DNA from: Paenibacillus donghaensis
GTDB taxonomy: Bacteria > Bacillota > Bacilli > Paenibacillales > Paenibacillaceae
DNA: 64,000 bases
Direction: 5' to 3'
Assembly: GCF_002192415.1 (NCBI RefSeq)
Contig: NZ_CP021780.1
Span: 5,580,001-5,644,000 of the forward strand
The notes under the pieces were generated by a model. It worked only from the letters and a program-made list of their open reading frames with translations. It was not told the origin of the DNA and did not search any database. This document shows, piece after piece, positions 17,120 to 27,700 of the stretch; position 1 is the first letter of the stretch; every line of letters starts with the position of its first letter. The translations under genes were made by a program, and so were the position numbers.

Positions 17120-18511
17120 TCAGCCTGGCAGTGGCGCAGCGGCAAACAGTATGCCGCTGCTGGACTCGGTGAGGACCGCGCGCTCCTGGCGCACCAGCTC
17201 CGCCAGATGCGCCAACGCTTCGCTCATCGCGAAGCGCAGCTGGTGGACGCTGGTGACGCGTCCACGGAACAAGGCTTCGCACACAGCGAAGCCGCTCAGC
17301 GGACCCGCGGCGAGCAGCGCCTCCGCCTGCTGCAGCCGCTCCTCATGATGGCGCAGCAGGCTGTCGACCCGGGCCGTGAAGCCGCTGAACGGCTCGCGAT
17401 GCCCCGGGAACGCCATGCTGACCGGATAGCTGCGCAAGCAGCGCAGCCCCTCAAGGAAGGTCAGCAGCGGCTGTGGGTCGCTGCCGGGCAGCAGGCTGAC
17501 GTTGGGTGAAATCTGCGGCAGCACGGCATCGCCGCAGATCAACTGGCCGCTGGCCGCATGGTACAGGGACACGTGGCCCGGCGCATGTCCGCCGGTGATC
17601 AGCGGCAGCCAGTCGCGGCCGCCCATCCGGAGTGGCGCCTCCGGATGCAGGTACGTAACTCCCGGCTGCGGCGTCACCTGGGGCAGGAAGCTCTCCAGGT
17701 GTCCCCTGATCTCAGACGCCAGATGCTCCGGCATCCCATGGCTGGCGAAGAATCGGGGCAGCACCTCATTAATGCCCGGCAACCTGCCGGCAGCACCTGC
17801 AAATCTGTCCTTACTCTCCTTGCCAACAAGGCCTGCATATCCGCCCTCATTCTCCCTGCCTGCAGCGCCTGCATATCCGCCCTCACTCTCCTTGCCAGCA
17901 GCGCCTGCGTATCCACAGTCAGTCCCACCGTCCGCAGCCTCATCGTACCCGTAGCCACTACCGCAACTTGCAGCATCAGAACCGCTGAAGCTCAACCCCA
18001 GGTTACTCCATATCCCCGCATCAATCCCAGCATCGGCACCACTACTGCCTTCAGCATACTTAGGCAAGTTCCCAGAAGCTTCTCCAACCGCCGGACCGCG
18101 CCCATCTATCCCCTTATCCAGTCCCGCAGGCGGACCTGCGCCCCACATCCAGGAAGCTTCCGCGTGGGCGCGCTCCGTCATTCGCACCAGGCAGCCGCTG
18201 CGTTCCTGCATCCAACCTGCCAGCCCATAATGGTCGGGGTGATGATGGGTCACCACCACCTCCCGGATCTGAGTCCAGACCAGGTTCAGCTCCTGCAGCA
18301 CCTGCTGCCAGGCCTGCTCCGTCTCCGCGCTGTGCGGGCCAGGATCAATGACGGTGATACCGCCTTCCCCATCAGGCAGAATATAGCTGTTCACCTGACG
18401 CAGCGGCGGGTCCATCGGTACCGATACCTGCAGAATGCCTCCGTCCCATGAAGTGATCTGTACTGTGCCCACCTGCTCATCACCGCCTCTGAATCTTCTG
18501 CCGGAGACCAT
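17120..18511 (-). CDS. MBL-fold metallo-hydrolase with low-complexity insert
   Basis: Metallo-beta-lactamase-fold hydrolase, 463 residues, probably dinuclear zinc. Metal motif THHHPDHYG is at residues 88-96; later ligands lie in GGHAPGHVSLY and FPGHREPF, and the C-terminal winged-helix-like segment matches the GloB-like/LACTB2 type. Between about residues 125 and 245 sits a Gly/Ala/Glu-rich stretch (units like GYAGAAGKESEG, 36 bp each at about 17795-17925) that is not part of the usual fold; without it the protein would have a normal length near 340. The ATG abuts the methyltransferase stop (TAAATG), so the two genes form an operon. A downstream GTG near residue 14 is an alternative start. 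Substrate unknown. Confidence 0.85.
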   Translation of the reverse strand: MVSGRRFRGGDEQVGTVQITSWDGGILQVSVPMDPPLRQVNSYILPDGEGGITVIDPGPHSAETEQAWQQVLQELNLVWTQIREVVVTHHHPDHYGLAGWMQERSGCLVRMTERAHAEASWMWGAGPPAGLDKGIDGRGPAVGEASGNLPKYAEGSSGADAGIDAGIWSNLGLSFSGSDAASCGSGYGYDEAADGGTDCGYAGAAGKESEGGYAGAAGRENEGGYAGLVGKESKDRFAGAAGRLPGINEVLPRFFASHGMPEHLASEIRGHLESFLPQVTPQPGVTYLHPEAPLRMGGRDWLPLITGGHAPGHVSLYHAASGQLICGDAVLPQISPNVSLLPGSDPQPLLTFLEGLRCLRSYPVSMAFPGHREPFSGFTARVDSLLRHHEERLQQAEALLAAGPLSGFAVCEALFRGRVTSVHQLRFAMSEALAHLAELVRQERAVLTESSSGILFAAAPLPG

Positions 18512-19246
18512 TTATGGTCTAACGCCGGTAAATATCATCCGTTTGGAATCCTCTGCATGATAAGCATCCTCTTCATAGCTGCCGTGGACCGCCTCCAGCT
18601 GGAGTCCTGCAGCGAATATCATCTGTTTGAAGGTATCCAGCGAATACAGCTTCACACGTTCATGATAACGGCGGGGAGTTCCACCTTGAATGGAGGTAAG
18701 CACAATATCCTTCTTCACATATCCGTTCTCGATCCGGCGCGTCTCATCAATCCGGTTGTCACCATCCTCACGCACGGAATGCGGCACCAGACCCCGGATC
18801 ACACAGGCAGGATTCAGAAAATCAATGATAAACTTGCCCCCCGGCTTCAACATGCGGTGAATTTCGCGCAGAACTTTAATCTGCTCCTCATCCTCCTCAA
18901 AATAACCGAACGAGGTAAACAGATTCACAACCGCGTCAAATCCCCCGTCCAGCGGCAGCTCGCGCATGTCGGAGCGTATCCAGGTAACCTGTGCGGCCCC
19001 TTCCTGGGCCCGGGCTTCACAGAGCAGCGGCTCGGACAGATCCACTCCGGTGACTTCATAACCCGCTTCTGCAAGCGCCAAGGAGTGGCGGCCCATCCCG
19101 CAGCAGAGATCCAGCACTTTGGCGCCGGGAGCCAGCTTCAGCCAGCTGATCATCATCTCCACCTCACGCCTTGCTCCACCGAAATCCCGGTGCTTGTACA
19201 CAATCAGATAATCTTCCCCAAAGCTCTCTTCATACCATTCACTCAT
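18512..19246 (-). CDS. SAM-dependent class I methyltransferase
   Basis: Soluble methyltransferase of 244 residues. The Rossmann motif I is KVLDLCCGMGRHSLALAEAG, followed by the acidic GVDLSEPLL (adenosine ribose binding), SDMRELPLDGGFDAVVNLF and KPGGKFIIDFLNP. The ATG at 19246 follows GGGAGGAGAAG; the open frame upstream lacks homology. It resembles the YjhP/YqeM-like small-molecule methyltransferases. The downstream metallo-hydrolase starts immediately at its stop, suggesting co-expression. The acceptor is unknown. Confidence 0.88.
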   Translation of the reverse strand: MSEWYEESFGEDYLIVYKHRDFGGARREVEMMISWLKLAPGAKVLDLCCGMGRHSLALAEAGYEVTGVDLSEPLLCEARAQEGAAQVTWIRSDMRELPLDGGFDAVVNLFTSFGYFEEDEEQIKVLREIHRMLKPGGKFIIDFLNPACVIRGLVPHSVREDGDNRIDETRRIENGYVKKDIVLTSIQGGTPRRYHERVKLYSLDTFKQMIFAAGLQLEAVHGSYEEDAYHAEDSKRMIFTGVRP

Positions 19247-19334
19247 GTGACTTCTCCTCCCGCAGGTCAACCCTGCTGCAACACTCTATGTATGATAATG
19301 TAACGCAATTGTACCCCCTTTTGGAGATTTGTTC

Positions 19335-19383
19335 AAAAAAGAAAAGAGTCGCCCTCCGGCATCAGTGCCACTGCAGGCAACTC
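19335..19383 (-). terminator. terminator of the GH13 gene
   Basis: On the minus strand GAGTTGCC and GGCGACTC pair, followed by TTTTCTTTTTT. It lies 15 bases past the alpha-glucosidase stop. Confidence 0.75.
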
Positions 19384-19397
19384 TGTACTCTCCACAA

Positions 19398-21089
19398 CTA
19401 TACCTGCTGCCGCAAATACACTCTGGCTTCAAAGGGCCGCAGCTTCAGACTGCCCAGATCATCTTCTTTGGACAGTGGATAATTGGAAATCAACAGCTGC
19501 GGCTTGCCGCCTGCCAGCTCGGAGGGCAGTTCAAACACAGGCTCCCGCGCATAAAAATTCAGAATCACCAGCAGCTGTTGGTCCTCCAGCGTACGGGTAT
19601 AGGCATAAATCTCGGGATGGTCCTCCAGCAGCAGGCCATATTCACCGTAGACGATCACCTGATGTTTCTTCCGCAGCTGAATCAGCTGCTTGTAATAGTG
19701 GTAGATAGAATCGGGATCTTTGACGGCGCTTGCCGCATTGATCTCCATATAATTCGAATTGACTTCGATCCATGGCGTGCCTGTGGTGAACCCGCCTTCG
19801 TCTCCGTCGTCCCACTGCATCGGAGTGCGGGCGTTGTCACGGCTTTTTTTGTGAATGGCAGCCATGATCTGCTCTTCCGGAACCCCACTGCTGCGTTTCT
19901 CTTCATAATAGTTCATCGTCTCCACATCACGGTAATCGTCAATGGATTCGAAGGCCACATTCGTCATGCCGATCTCTTCACCCTGGTAGATATACGGCGT
20001 GCCTTCCAGCATGTGATAGAACGTTGCCAGCATTTTGGCTGAGGGAATCCGGTAAAATAAATCGTCGCCGAACCGCGACACCGAGCGCGGCTGATCGTGA
20101 TTGCAGAGATAGTTGGCGTTCCAGCCCCGGTTATGCAGCACCGTCTGCCAGTTGCCCATAATCTGCTTCAGCTCGTGCAGGCTCCAGGGTACGGTATCCC
20201 ATCTTCCGCTGGCCGGGGAGGCCGCATCCAGATTCATATGCTCAAACTGGAAGGTCATATTCAGCTCGCGCCTGCCATCGCCGACATAGTTCAGCGCCTG
20301 CTCCGGGCCAAGCCCCGATGTCTCCCCTACAGTCATAATATCGTAGTAGTAAAGCACCTTGTCATGCAGATTCTGCAGCAAGGTGTGCACATCCTCCAGA
20401 TTCGAGAACATTTCATAAGCACGCACAGTCTTCGCACCGCTTGGATTCAGGGCATCCGGGTAGCCTTCGGCTTTGACAATATGGGCTATGGCATCGAACC
20501 GGAAGCCGTCCACTCCCTTCTTCAGCCACCACTCTACCATTTCATGCAGCTTGTCGATTACCACGGGATTCTCCCAGTTCAGATCCGGCTGGTATTTGGA
20601 GTAGAGATGCAGATAATATTCATCCGTCTGCGGGTCCAGCTCCCAGACCGAACCGCTGAAATAGGATTCCCAGTTGTTCGGGGGACCGCCGTTTTTGGCT
20701 TTTTTCCAAATATAATAATCCCGTTTGGGATTGTCCTTGGACGATCTCGACTCGATAAACCAGGGATGCTGGTGGGACGTATGGTTCAGCACCAGATCCA
20801 TCATCAGCTTCATTCCGCGCGAGTGCATGTCGCTGAGCAGCCGGTCAAAATCATCCATCGTGCCGAATTCCTTCATAATATCGCAATAGTCGCTGATGTC
20901 ATATCCATTGTCATGGTTCGGGGATTTGTAAATCGGGCACACCCAGATTACATCCACACCCAGCTCCTGCAGATAATCCAGCTTGGACCGGATTCCGCGC
21001 AAATCGCCATACCCGTCTCCGTTGCTGTCCATGAAGCTGATCGGATAAATCTGGTACACGACACTTTCCTTCCACCATTTCGGGTTCAT
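19398..21089 (-). CDS. GH13 alpha-glucosidase (oligo-1,6-glucosidase/MalL type)
   Basis: Cytoplasmic alpha-glucosidase of 563 residues that releases glucose from short malto- or isomalto-oligosaccharides. It starts MNPKWWKESVVYQIYP and has the four GH13 regions: MDLVLNHTS (near 97), GFRFDA with nucleophile Asp199, VGETSG with the acid/base Glu near 255, and NHDQPR near 328. The residue after the nucleophile is Ala, which in this subfamily is more usual for alpha-1,4-preferring enzymes than the Val of isomaltases. GGAGG precedes the ATG at 21089. No transporter or regulator lies next to it. Confidence 0.92.
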   Translation of the reverse strand: MNPKWWKESVVYQIYPISFMDSNGDGYGDLRGIRSKLDYLQELGVDVIWVCPIYKSPNHDNGYDISDYCDIMKEFGTMDDFDRLLSDMHSRGMKLMMDLVLNHTSHQHPWFIESRSSKDNPKRDYYIWKKAKNGGPPNNWESYFSGSVWELDPQTDEYYLHLYSKYQPDLNWENPVVIDKLHEMVEWWLKKGVDGFRFDAIAHIVKAEGYPDALNPSGAKTVRAYEMFSNLEDVHTLLQNLHDKVLYYYDIMTVGETSGLGPEQALNYVGDGRRELNMTFQFEHMNLDAASPASGRWDTVPWSLHELKQIMGNWQTVLHNRGWNANYLCNHDQPRSVSRFGDDLFYRIPSAKMLATFYHMLEGTPYIYQGEEIGMTNVAFESIDDYRDVETMNYYEEKRSSGVPEEQIMAAIHKKSRDNARTPMQWDDGDEGGFTTGTPWIEVNSNYMEINAASAVKDPDSIYHYYKQLIQLRKKHQVIVYGEYGLLLEDHPEIYAYTRTLEDQQLLVILNFYAREPVFELPSELAGGKPQLLISNYPLSKEDDLGSLKLRPFEARVYLRQQV

Positions 21090-21717
21090 AACCTGGCCTC
21101 CGCTTCCCCGGGAACTTTCCGGACACATTAGTATATTTTAACCACATCCGCCAGACTGGATAACATTTCACTATTCTTTTGTGCAGCCGATGTCCTATAT
21201 GTATGCAAAAAGTTACCACTACATCGTCCATTGAGGGTTTTTCGGAGCGGATAGGACCTCATTAGTGGTAAAAATTCCCTATAAGCTCGCCAGAACGCCC
21301 AACCTTCGTCCAACTAGCGGTAGAATTTCCCTATCATTCCTCACTGGACCTAAGTAGTAACCACTTTCGCATCTATTTACGCCATTACGTTCCGGATTTA
21401 CATTCTAAATCCTCGCGAAGACCTAAGTAGTAACTGTTTTAAAGGCTTTTTATTAACGCAAACCTTCCATCCAAGCATTCGGCCATTCGGCATCTGAAAG
21501 CCATTCATGCAGCAGCAACTGACGGATAATTCCATCTGTAGCCGACTGTCGTCTGCGTTTATTAAAGCAAAGAGAGAGCGCCCATTAGCCAATGCAACGG
21601 CATGGGTCGCTCTCTCCTGGGTCAAGGCTGACGAATAGTTGGTATTTCCTGAATCAGCAGTCCTATGGCTGGTGGGATTGCTTGTCGCTTCTTAGTCTTG
21701 TGTCCCTATTCTATTTG
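21090..21717. other. 628-bp gap: repeat motifs and terminator, no gene
   Basis: Holds two clear copies of the 22-bp TAGYGGTA-N4-TTCCCTAT motif (21262-21283 and 21314-21335) and a weaker inverted one (about 21191-21221), two copies of CTAAGTAGTAAC (about 21350 and 21423), and the terminator at 21571-21617. The small frame at 21398-21625 on the minus strand reads through the terminator stem and is not credited. Confidence 0.65.
21571..21617 (-). terminator. terminator of the SLH-anchored protein gene
   Basis: GAGAGAGCG-CCCAT pairs with ATGGG-CGCTCTCTC (14 pairs with one bulge). On the minus strand it is followed by TTTGCTTT. Confidence 0.75.
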
Positions 21718-24700
21718 TTACTGTAAATGACCAAGCAGCCGGTAAATCACCGTTGCCGCCTGAGCCCGGGTCGCCTGACCTTCCGGCGCAAAGCTGCCAT
21801 CTGTCATTCCGCTCATCACCCCACTGTTGCCCATGTATTCCACAGCTTTGGTGGCATACGAGGACACCTGGCCTTGATCGGTGAATGCCACAGAGACAAC
21901 GCCAGTGCTTGCAGCAGCCTTACTCTCCGTGTTGTCGGTGCTGACCTCAATAAGTGCGAAGCGGTGCAGCATGACAGCCATTTCCTCACGGGTAATCTCT
22001 TCCTTCACCCCGAAGTTGCCGTCCGGCTTGCCTTTCACGATACCCAGCTTCTGAGCACTGGCTACTGGCCCGGCGTACCAGGCCCCGTGCTGCACATCCT
22101 TAAATGTGCTTGCGTCTGCCGGCTCAGCCTGCTCGAAAGTGTTCATCAGAATTGTGATAAACTCCGCACGGGTGACGTTGCCTTCCGGATTGAAGCTGTC
22201 CGGCGCCACTCCCTGAATGGCCCCTCTTGCTGCGAGTGCTTCAATGCTGTCTGTAGCCCAAGCGTAAGCGGCAGTATCCCTAAAGGATACATTGACATAA
22301 ACCGCCGCATAACTTCCCCCATGGTTCAGGTTGAATTCCAATGTTCCGGCAGCGGCGTTATACTTGCTGCTCTTGACGGCTTCCAGCTCACGGCTTGCTT
22401 CCAGATGATACGCAACTACCTTGTGCGGATTCTCGCCGGATTTCAACGTATAAGGCAGAACTAGCTTGATGCCCTTCCCTTTCAGGACAGAAGCCGGAAC
22501 AACTGTGCCGTCCACACTCAGCCGGAAGTTACTGAGCGCATTGTCACCAAGCAGCGCTCTTGCCTGCATGGGCAAGCTTGCCGGATCAACAGGGCTGACC
22601 GCAATCTCAAGCTTGCTGCTCTTTCCGTCCGCATAGGCTTTCAGGAAGCTGTCATTCAAGAGAACAGACGCCGCTCCCAGTTCGACCCTGAGCGTGCGTA
22701 CCTCCTTAGCTGCAAGCAATGACTGCAGTGGAAGCTCTACCGCCACTTCCTTCGCACCAGCCGCTGCATGAACGGCCACCGTCAAGGTTCCGCCGGTTAT
22801 CCCCTTGGCGGCAGCGTCAAAGTCGGCAGCTCTCAGCACTGCCCTGACGCCACCGCTCTCTGTGGCCGCTGCCTGCAATACAATGCTGCCTTGGCTTACG
22901 ACAGCCGTTGCCGCCGCACTAGCTGAAGGCTTCGATGTTGGAGTTCCTTCCCCTGACCACAAGTTGCCAGGTGTCGGTGTCGCTGTCGCTGTCAACGTCG
23001 GCGTTGGTGAAGGCTTCACTGTAGGTGCCGGTGTTGCTGTAGGAAGCAGCTTCAAGCCGCTAATTGCCGCCTCCAACCGCTGCTGCGCCGCATCAACCTC
23101 CGCCTGTTCAGCCGTTCTGCTCTCCAGCAGCAGAACCGCGGCACTCACAGCCTTCTGAAGCGCCGTCCAGCTTGCTTCCGTGTAGAGCTTCTGCTCCAGC
23201 GCCCGCGCCTGCTCTAGCTTCTCTTCCAGCCTCGTCCAGTTCACCGCCGGAGAGACGGTGAACAGAGTCAACGTGTAGGTGGTAGCCGCCGTTGGACCCG
23301 CTGCCGAAGCTGTAATCTTGTATCCCGTTCGCAGCTCTTTGGCGAAGGTCAGCCCGTCAGCTTCATATACGGCAAAGGTTACGCCCTTCGCAACAGTCAG
23401 CCCCTCATTCAATTCTTCCAGCGTAGTCGTTTCCGGTACGATAATTTCTTTCGCCGCCTGGTCTACAACGCCGCCGGGAATTGTGATTCCGCTGATCAGC
23501 GCATGATGGCCTTCAACTGGCTGCAATGCTTCAAAAGCTGTTCTTAAAGCAATGTAGGCGGCATTAATATCACCTTCTGTCGCAGCCCCGTTCTCGTAAA
23601 CGGCCCGGGCTGCGGTCAGCGCAGCATGCAGCGCCTCCCACTGCTCCGGCGAAGCGGTATATTGGTCTTCGTTCACCCCCGGATCTCCAGCCGTATCCAT
23701 CATTGCCTTCAGTCTGCTTTTGTCATACTTAACAAAGATGCGACAGCTTGCCGGCAGATCTGATCCGGCAAGCTTGCCGGAAATAACAAAGTCTGTGGCA
23801 ATAGTCAGCTTGTTAAGCGAGATGTCCTCCCACTGCACTTCCACCATTGCCTTATTCCCGTTAGCATAGGTCGCCAGAACCTTGGACGGCAGTGTGGGAA
23901 CAACCCCTATTGTGGTATTTACCGAAATCTGCTCAATGCTGACAATTTCCCCAAAGCTGCCCGGATCAGCAATTTCCCCCTCAGGCTTGGCAGACAGCGC
24001 ACGCCATTCTTTGACTCCTGTCCATGAACCCGGTTGTCTCACCAGCGTTAAGCGCAGCTTGTCCGTCTTCACCTCGTCGAACGTTACGGCATTGAACTCG
24101 CCTTTCACCTTGCCCTTGTCGCTGAGATGGGTTACAGGCACGAACTTGCCAGCTGTTCCGTCCCAATAGTCGAGGCTGTAATCGGCTGGTACCTGCACCC
24201 CGCTGCCATCATCATAGAAATACAGCGAACTGCCAGACAGGCTTACCGGCTGGCTCCAGGTATACTGCAGCCAGTGACTGTCTCCCGAACCGCCCCAGTT
24301 ACCGTACTGCGTCTCCAATTTACTGTCGCCCAGACTATATGACGTATAGGGAATATACCCGTCGTTAACGCCATAGACTGACTCCCAGGCTGATGTATAC
24401 GACGCGCTTGGCACAGCCAGCAATGCTGCATTACGGTAGCGCAGGCTGCTGATTGCAGCCCGTAGCTGATCGGTAGCCGACTTCACCTCTTCCGGTGTGT
24501 AGCTGCCTTCGTTCAGCAAGGCAGTCGCCACTGCCAGTGCCGCTTGCAGTCCTGTCCAGGAAGCTTCGGTGAAATCCTCTTGATTGCGGATCAGCTTGCC
24601 AGAATCGCGGTCGGCAAATTTCGCTGCCAGCTCTGACAGTTCAGCCGTGGCTACAAATACGGATATCGGCACATCGACTGCTGTATCCTTGTCTCCGTCA

Positions 24701-27700
24701 CTAACCGTCAGCCGAAATACATAATCGCCCATGGTGGTGAACGTTGCCTTCAGCACCGCCTGATCCGCAGCATCCAGCTCCACTTCGCCTTCTCCGGAGA
24801 GCTGCTCCCAGTGATAGGTTAACCTGCCGCCCGGCAGACCGTCGTCATGGATGGCGGGCACCAGCGTCAGCGGGGTATTCTGTTCCACCTTCACCGGAGA
24901 ATCCACGCTTACCTTCGGTGCCTTGTTCGCAGCGGGTGTGACCGTTAGCGCATTGTCATAGATTTGGATTTCCTTAATGCCTGTAGCCAACTCCGAGGCA
25001 TGAGTCACTGTGACACGGATAGCTGCCGTATGAACCTTCCGGAACTCTACATTGTTATAGTTGGAAGCCACATACTCCGGATAACGGAATTGACCTTCCA
25101 CCGGTTTCCAGGTGATTCCGTCCACATCCAGATACTCCACGCCGAAGGTCTGGGGTGTGCCGTAACCATCCGGAAGACGGTTGTTATAGAAGTAGACCTT
25201 CACATTGTCCACAGGCTTGCTGCCGTCAAACTGGAATGTGACGGTATCCGTCGCATTCGGCGAACCTCCAAACAAAGTGGTATTGGACGTATGAGCAATA
25301 GAAGCGATGGTTGAGCCGTCCACCAGATTGCCCAATGCTGAACCCGGCTCGACATACGTCGATTCGACTGATGTTCCGGCAGCAGCCGCAAAGTTCTCTC
25401 CATTATGAACGATGTCCACACCAGCCTTGTTGAACATATCGACCGTCTTCTCATGGGCAGCCAGCGAACTGTCATCTGCGCCCGCGAGAGGGGTAGCCTG
25501 GTCTTTTTGATACCATACCTCGGTATTGGAGTTATCCCCCACTGCTCCGGCAACATCGCCTTCTGGGAGCTCCACCTTGCCAGTTTCTGTATTGTAGATG
25601 ATATGGGACATCTCATTGGTCGTCATGACACGCTCACCGTTAATAAACAGGGAATAGCCGGCCGGAATACCCTCATAGTGAGGAGTTGCGCTGTATTTGG
25701 CCGGGTCCTGCCAGACGATGGATAGATCCGCATCATGATAACGCACATTGTCCACCGCAAAATAATCGTAATCCACATTGATCGGCCACAGCTCAATTTG
25801 GCTGTCGGTTCTCGGCTGAATACCAGCCATATCCTCAACGACGGTATAGTTCATCATCCCGAGCGTATCGTGGTGAATCCACGCCCGCACCATTTCGCCG
25901 CTTGGTTTCGGAGGATTGTCCGGGGTCCACGGTGTGCCGAAGAAATAATTCTCCAGCCAGAAGAATTCATTGGAATCCAGGTGGTCGGTATTTCCCGGCT
26001 CCACCGTATGCAGCCAAGCTCCCCAGTCGAACAACGTTTTGTAAGTATCGCTGTTAATATTATCTACCGGATAATGACGCAAGGAAGCGCGTACGGTATT
26101 GATATAATTGCCGAAATTGCACCACGCGAACTGGTCCGTGCCGAAGGCATCCGTCTTGCCGTTCTTGAAATCCTCCACCCGTTTCATGATGCTGTTCTGG
26201 TCAGCCGTGAAGAAAGGAAAGATCGGATAATAATTGGGATCGGCATAATCGGTCAGCTGCGTCAAATATTTGGCCTGATAGCCATCCTCTTGTTCCGTAG
26301 GCACCACGCCGAAATTGAACACAAACATATTGTTATCCCGCCACGGATTGAATACATCCTTATTGCCGACAACCTTTTTATGCAAAAAGCTGCCTTCCCC
26401 GTTCGTATCCGCTGTACCGTCACTGTCAAAATCCTTGCCGTCAAACCACATATCCTGCAGAATTGTATGCTGAATCTTGCCTGCGGTATCATTCATACGG
26501 CCTGCATTCTCCGTATCTCCCAGCTGCTGATACATCTGAGCGGTGGCCACCGCATTGCCATAAGTGGTCGCAGAGCCATCCAGACGGGCATTGTTGCCGT
26601 TCCCGTTCCAATGCATGGAGACGGTGTCGCCGTCATTGCCGGTCATAGGACCGTGATTGTAGTAGACCAGATTCGGATCATTGCCCTTGAAGTGAGCCAG
26701 GGTGCCGTTCACATCATTGGCTGAGAAGTCTGCGAATTTCTTCAGGATTTCTTTCCCGCCGCCATAGATTTTATAAGCTTCCCAGCCGACCTGCGAACTG
26801 TTCTGCATCATATCCCAAGTCCAGATATTAGGCCGACCAGGATTGTTCTTGTAATTCTTATTCTCGGAATATTCCCCTTGCGCCAGCCAGGTGCCATAGG
26901 CATAGGATGGATCACGCAGCCACTTCAAGTCCTGCAGCGCCCACGGAACGCTGACTGTAATGCCATTGTTATAACCGAGTACGCCCTCCATATTCATCGG
27001 GAACTGCCAGTCATTGCCGGGAATGTTGGCCTCCAGCATATTAAAGCGGTTGCACCACCAGCGGTAGTACAGCACCTTCTTCACATTTTCATCAGGAACA
27101 TCAATATAAGGGATATTATCTGCCCACCACTTGTTGTATTCCTGCACCTGGGCAGTGAATGCCTCGTTGTTTCCAGGCGCTGACTTGAACTCTTCATACT
27201 GTGTTTTGGAGCCGGGAATTTCATCAGCCAGCCAGCCCATGACCACTTTCTGTTCAAGCATTCCTCCAGCCGGGACCGTAATCTCCCGGACCAATTGATT
27301 GCCCGCCGCGGACAATCCGGTGCCGCTGAGATGCACGTCGACATAGGACATCGCCTCCACAACCTTCTGGCCGGACTTTCCGATCATCAAGGGCGCCGCT
27401 ACGCGGTCCCCTATCAGTTCATCTCCCTCTGCCCTGGATACGAACGGAGATTTGACCGTCAATGTCAGCTTTACATCCCTGTCCGTTGGATTCTTGAATT
27501 CGAGCAGCGTGACTGCACTGTTGTAATTCGTAATGAATTTGCGCTGGTTAATCTCCAGATCTCCGCTTCGGTAAGTCTGGTTCTCATGGCTGGGATAATT
27601 CTTCCGTGCAGAACGTTCTTCCGTAAGATCACCCGTGGAGAGGGAAAGCGTATACATAACATCCTGATTCAACGTATCCGCATAATGCACGCTTCCCGCA

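Noticed and set aside
21398..21625. 75-aa minus-strand ORF
   Set aside because: It runs through the terminator stem of the SLH gene and a repeat-rich gap, with no recognisable protein features.
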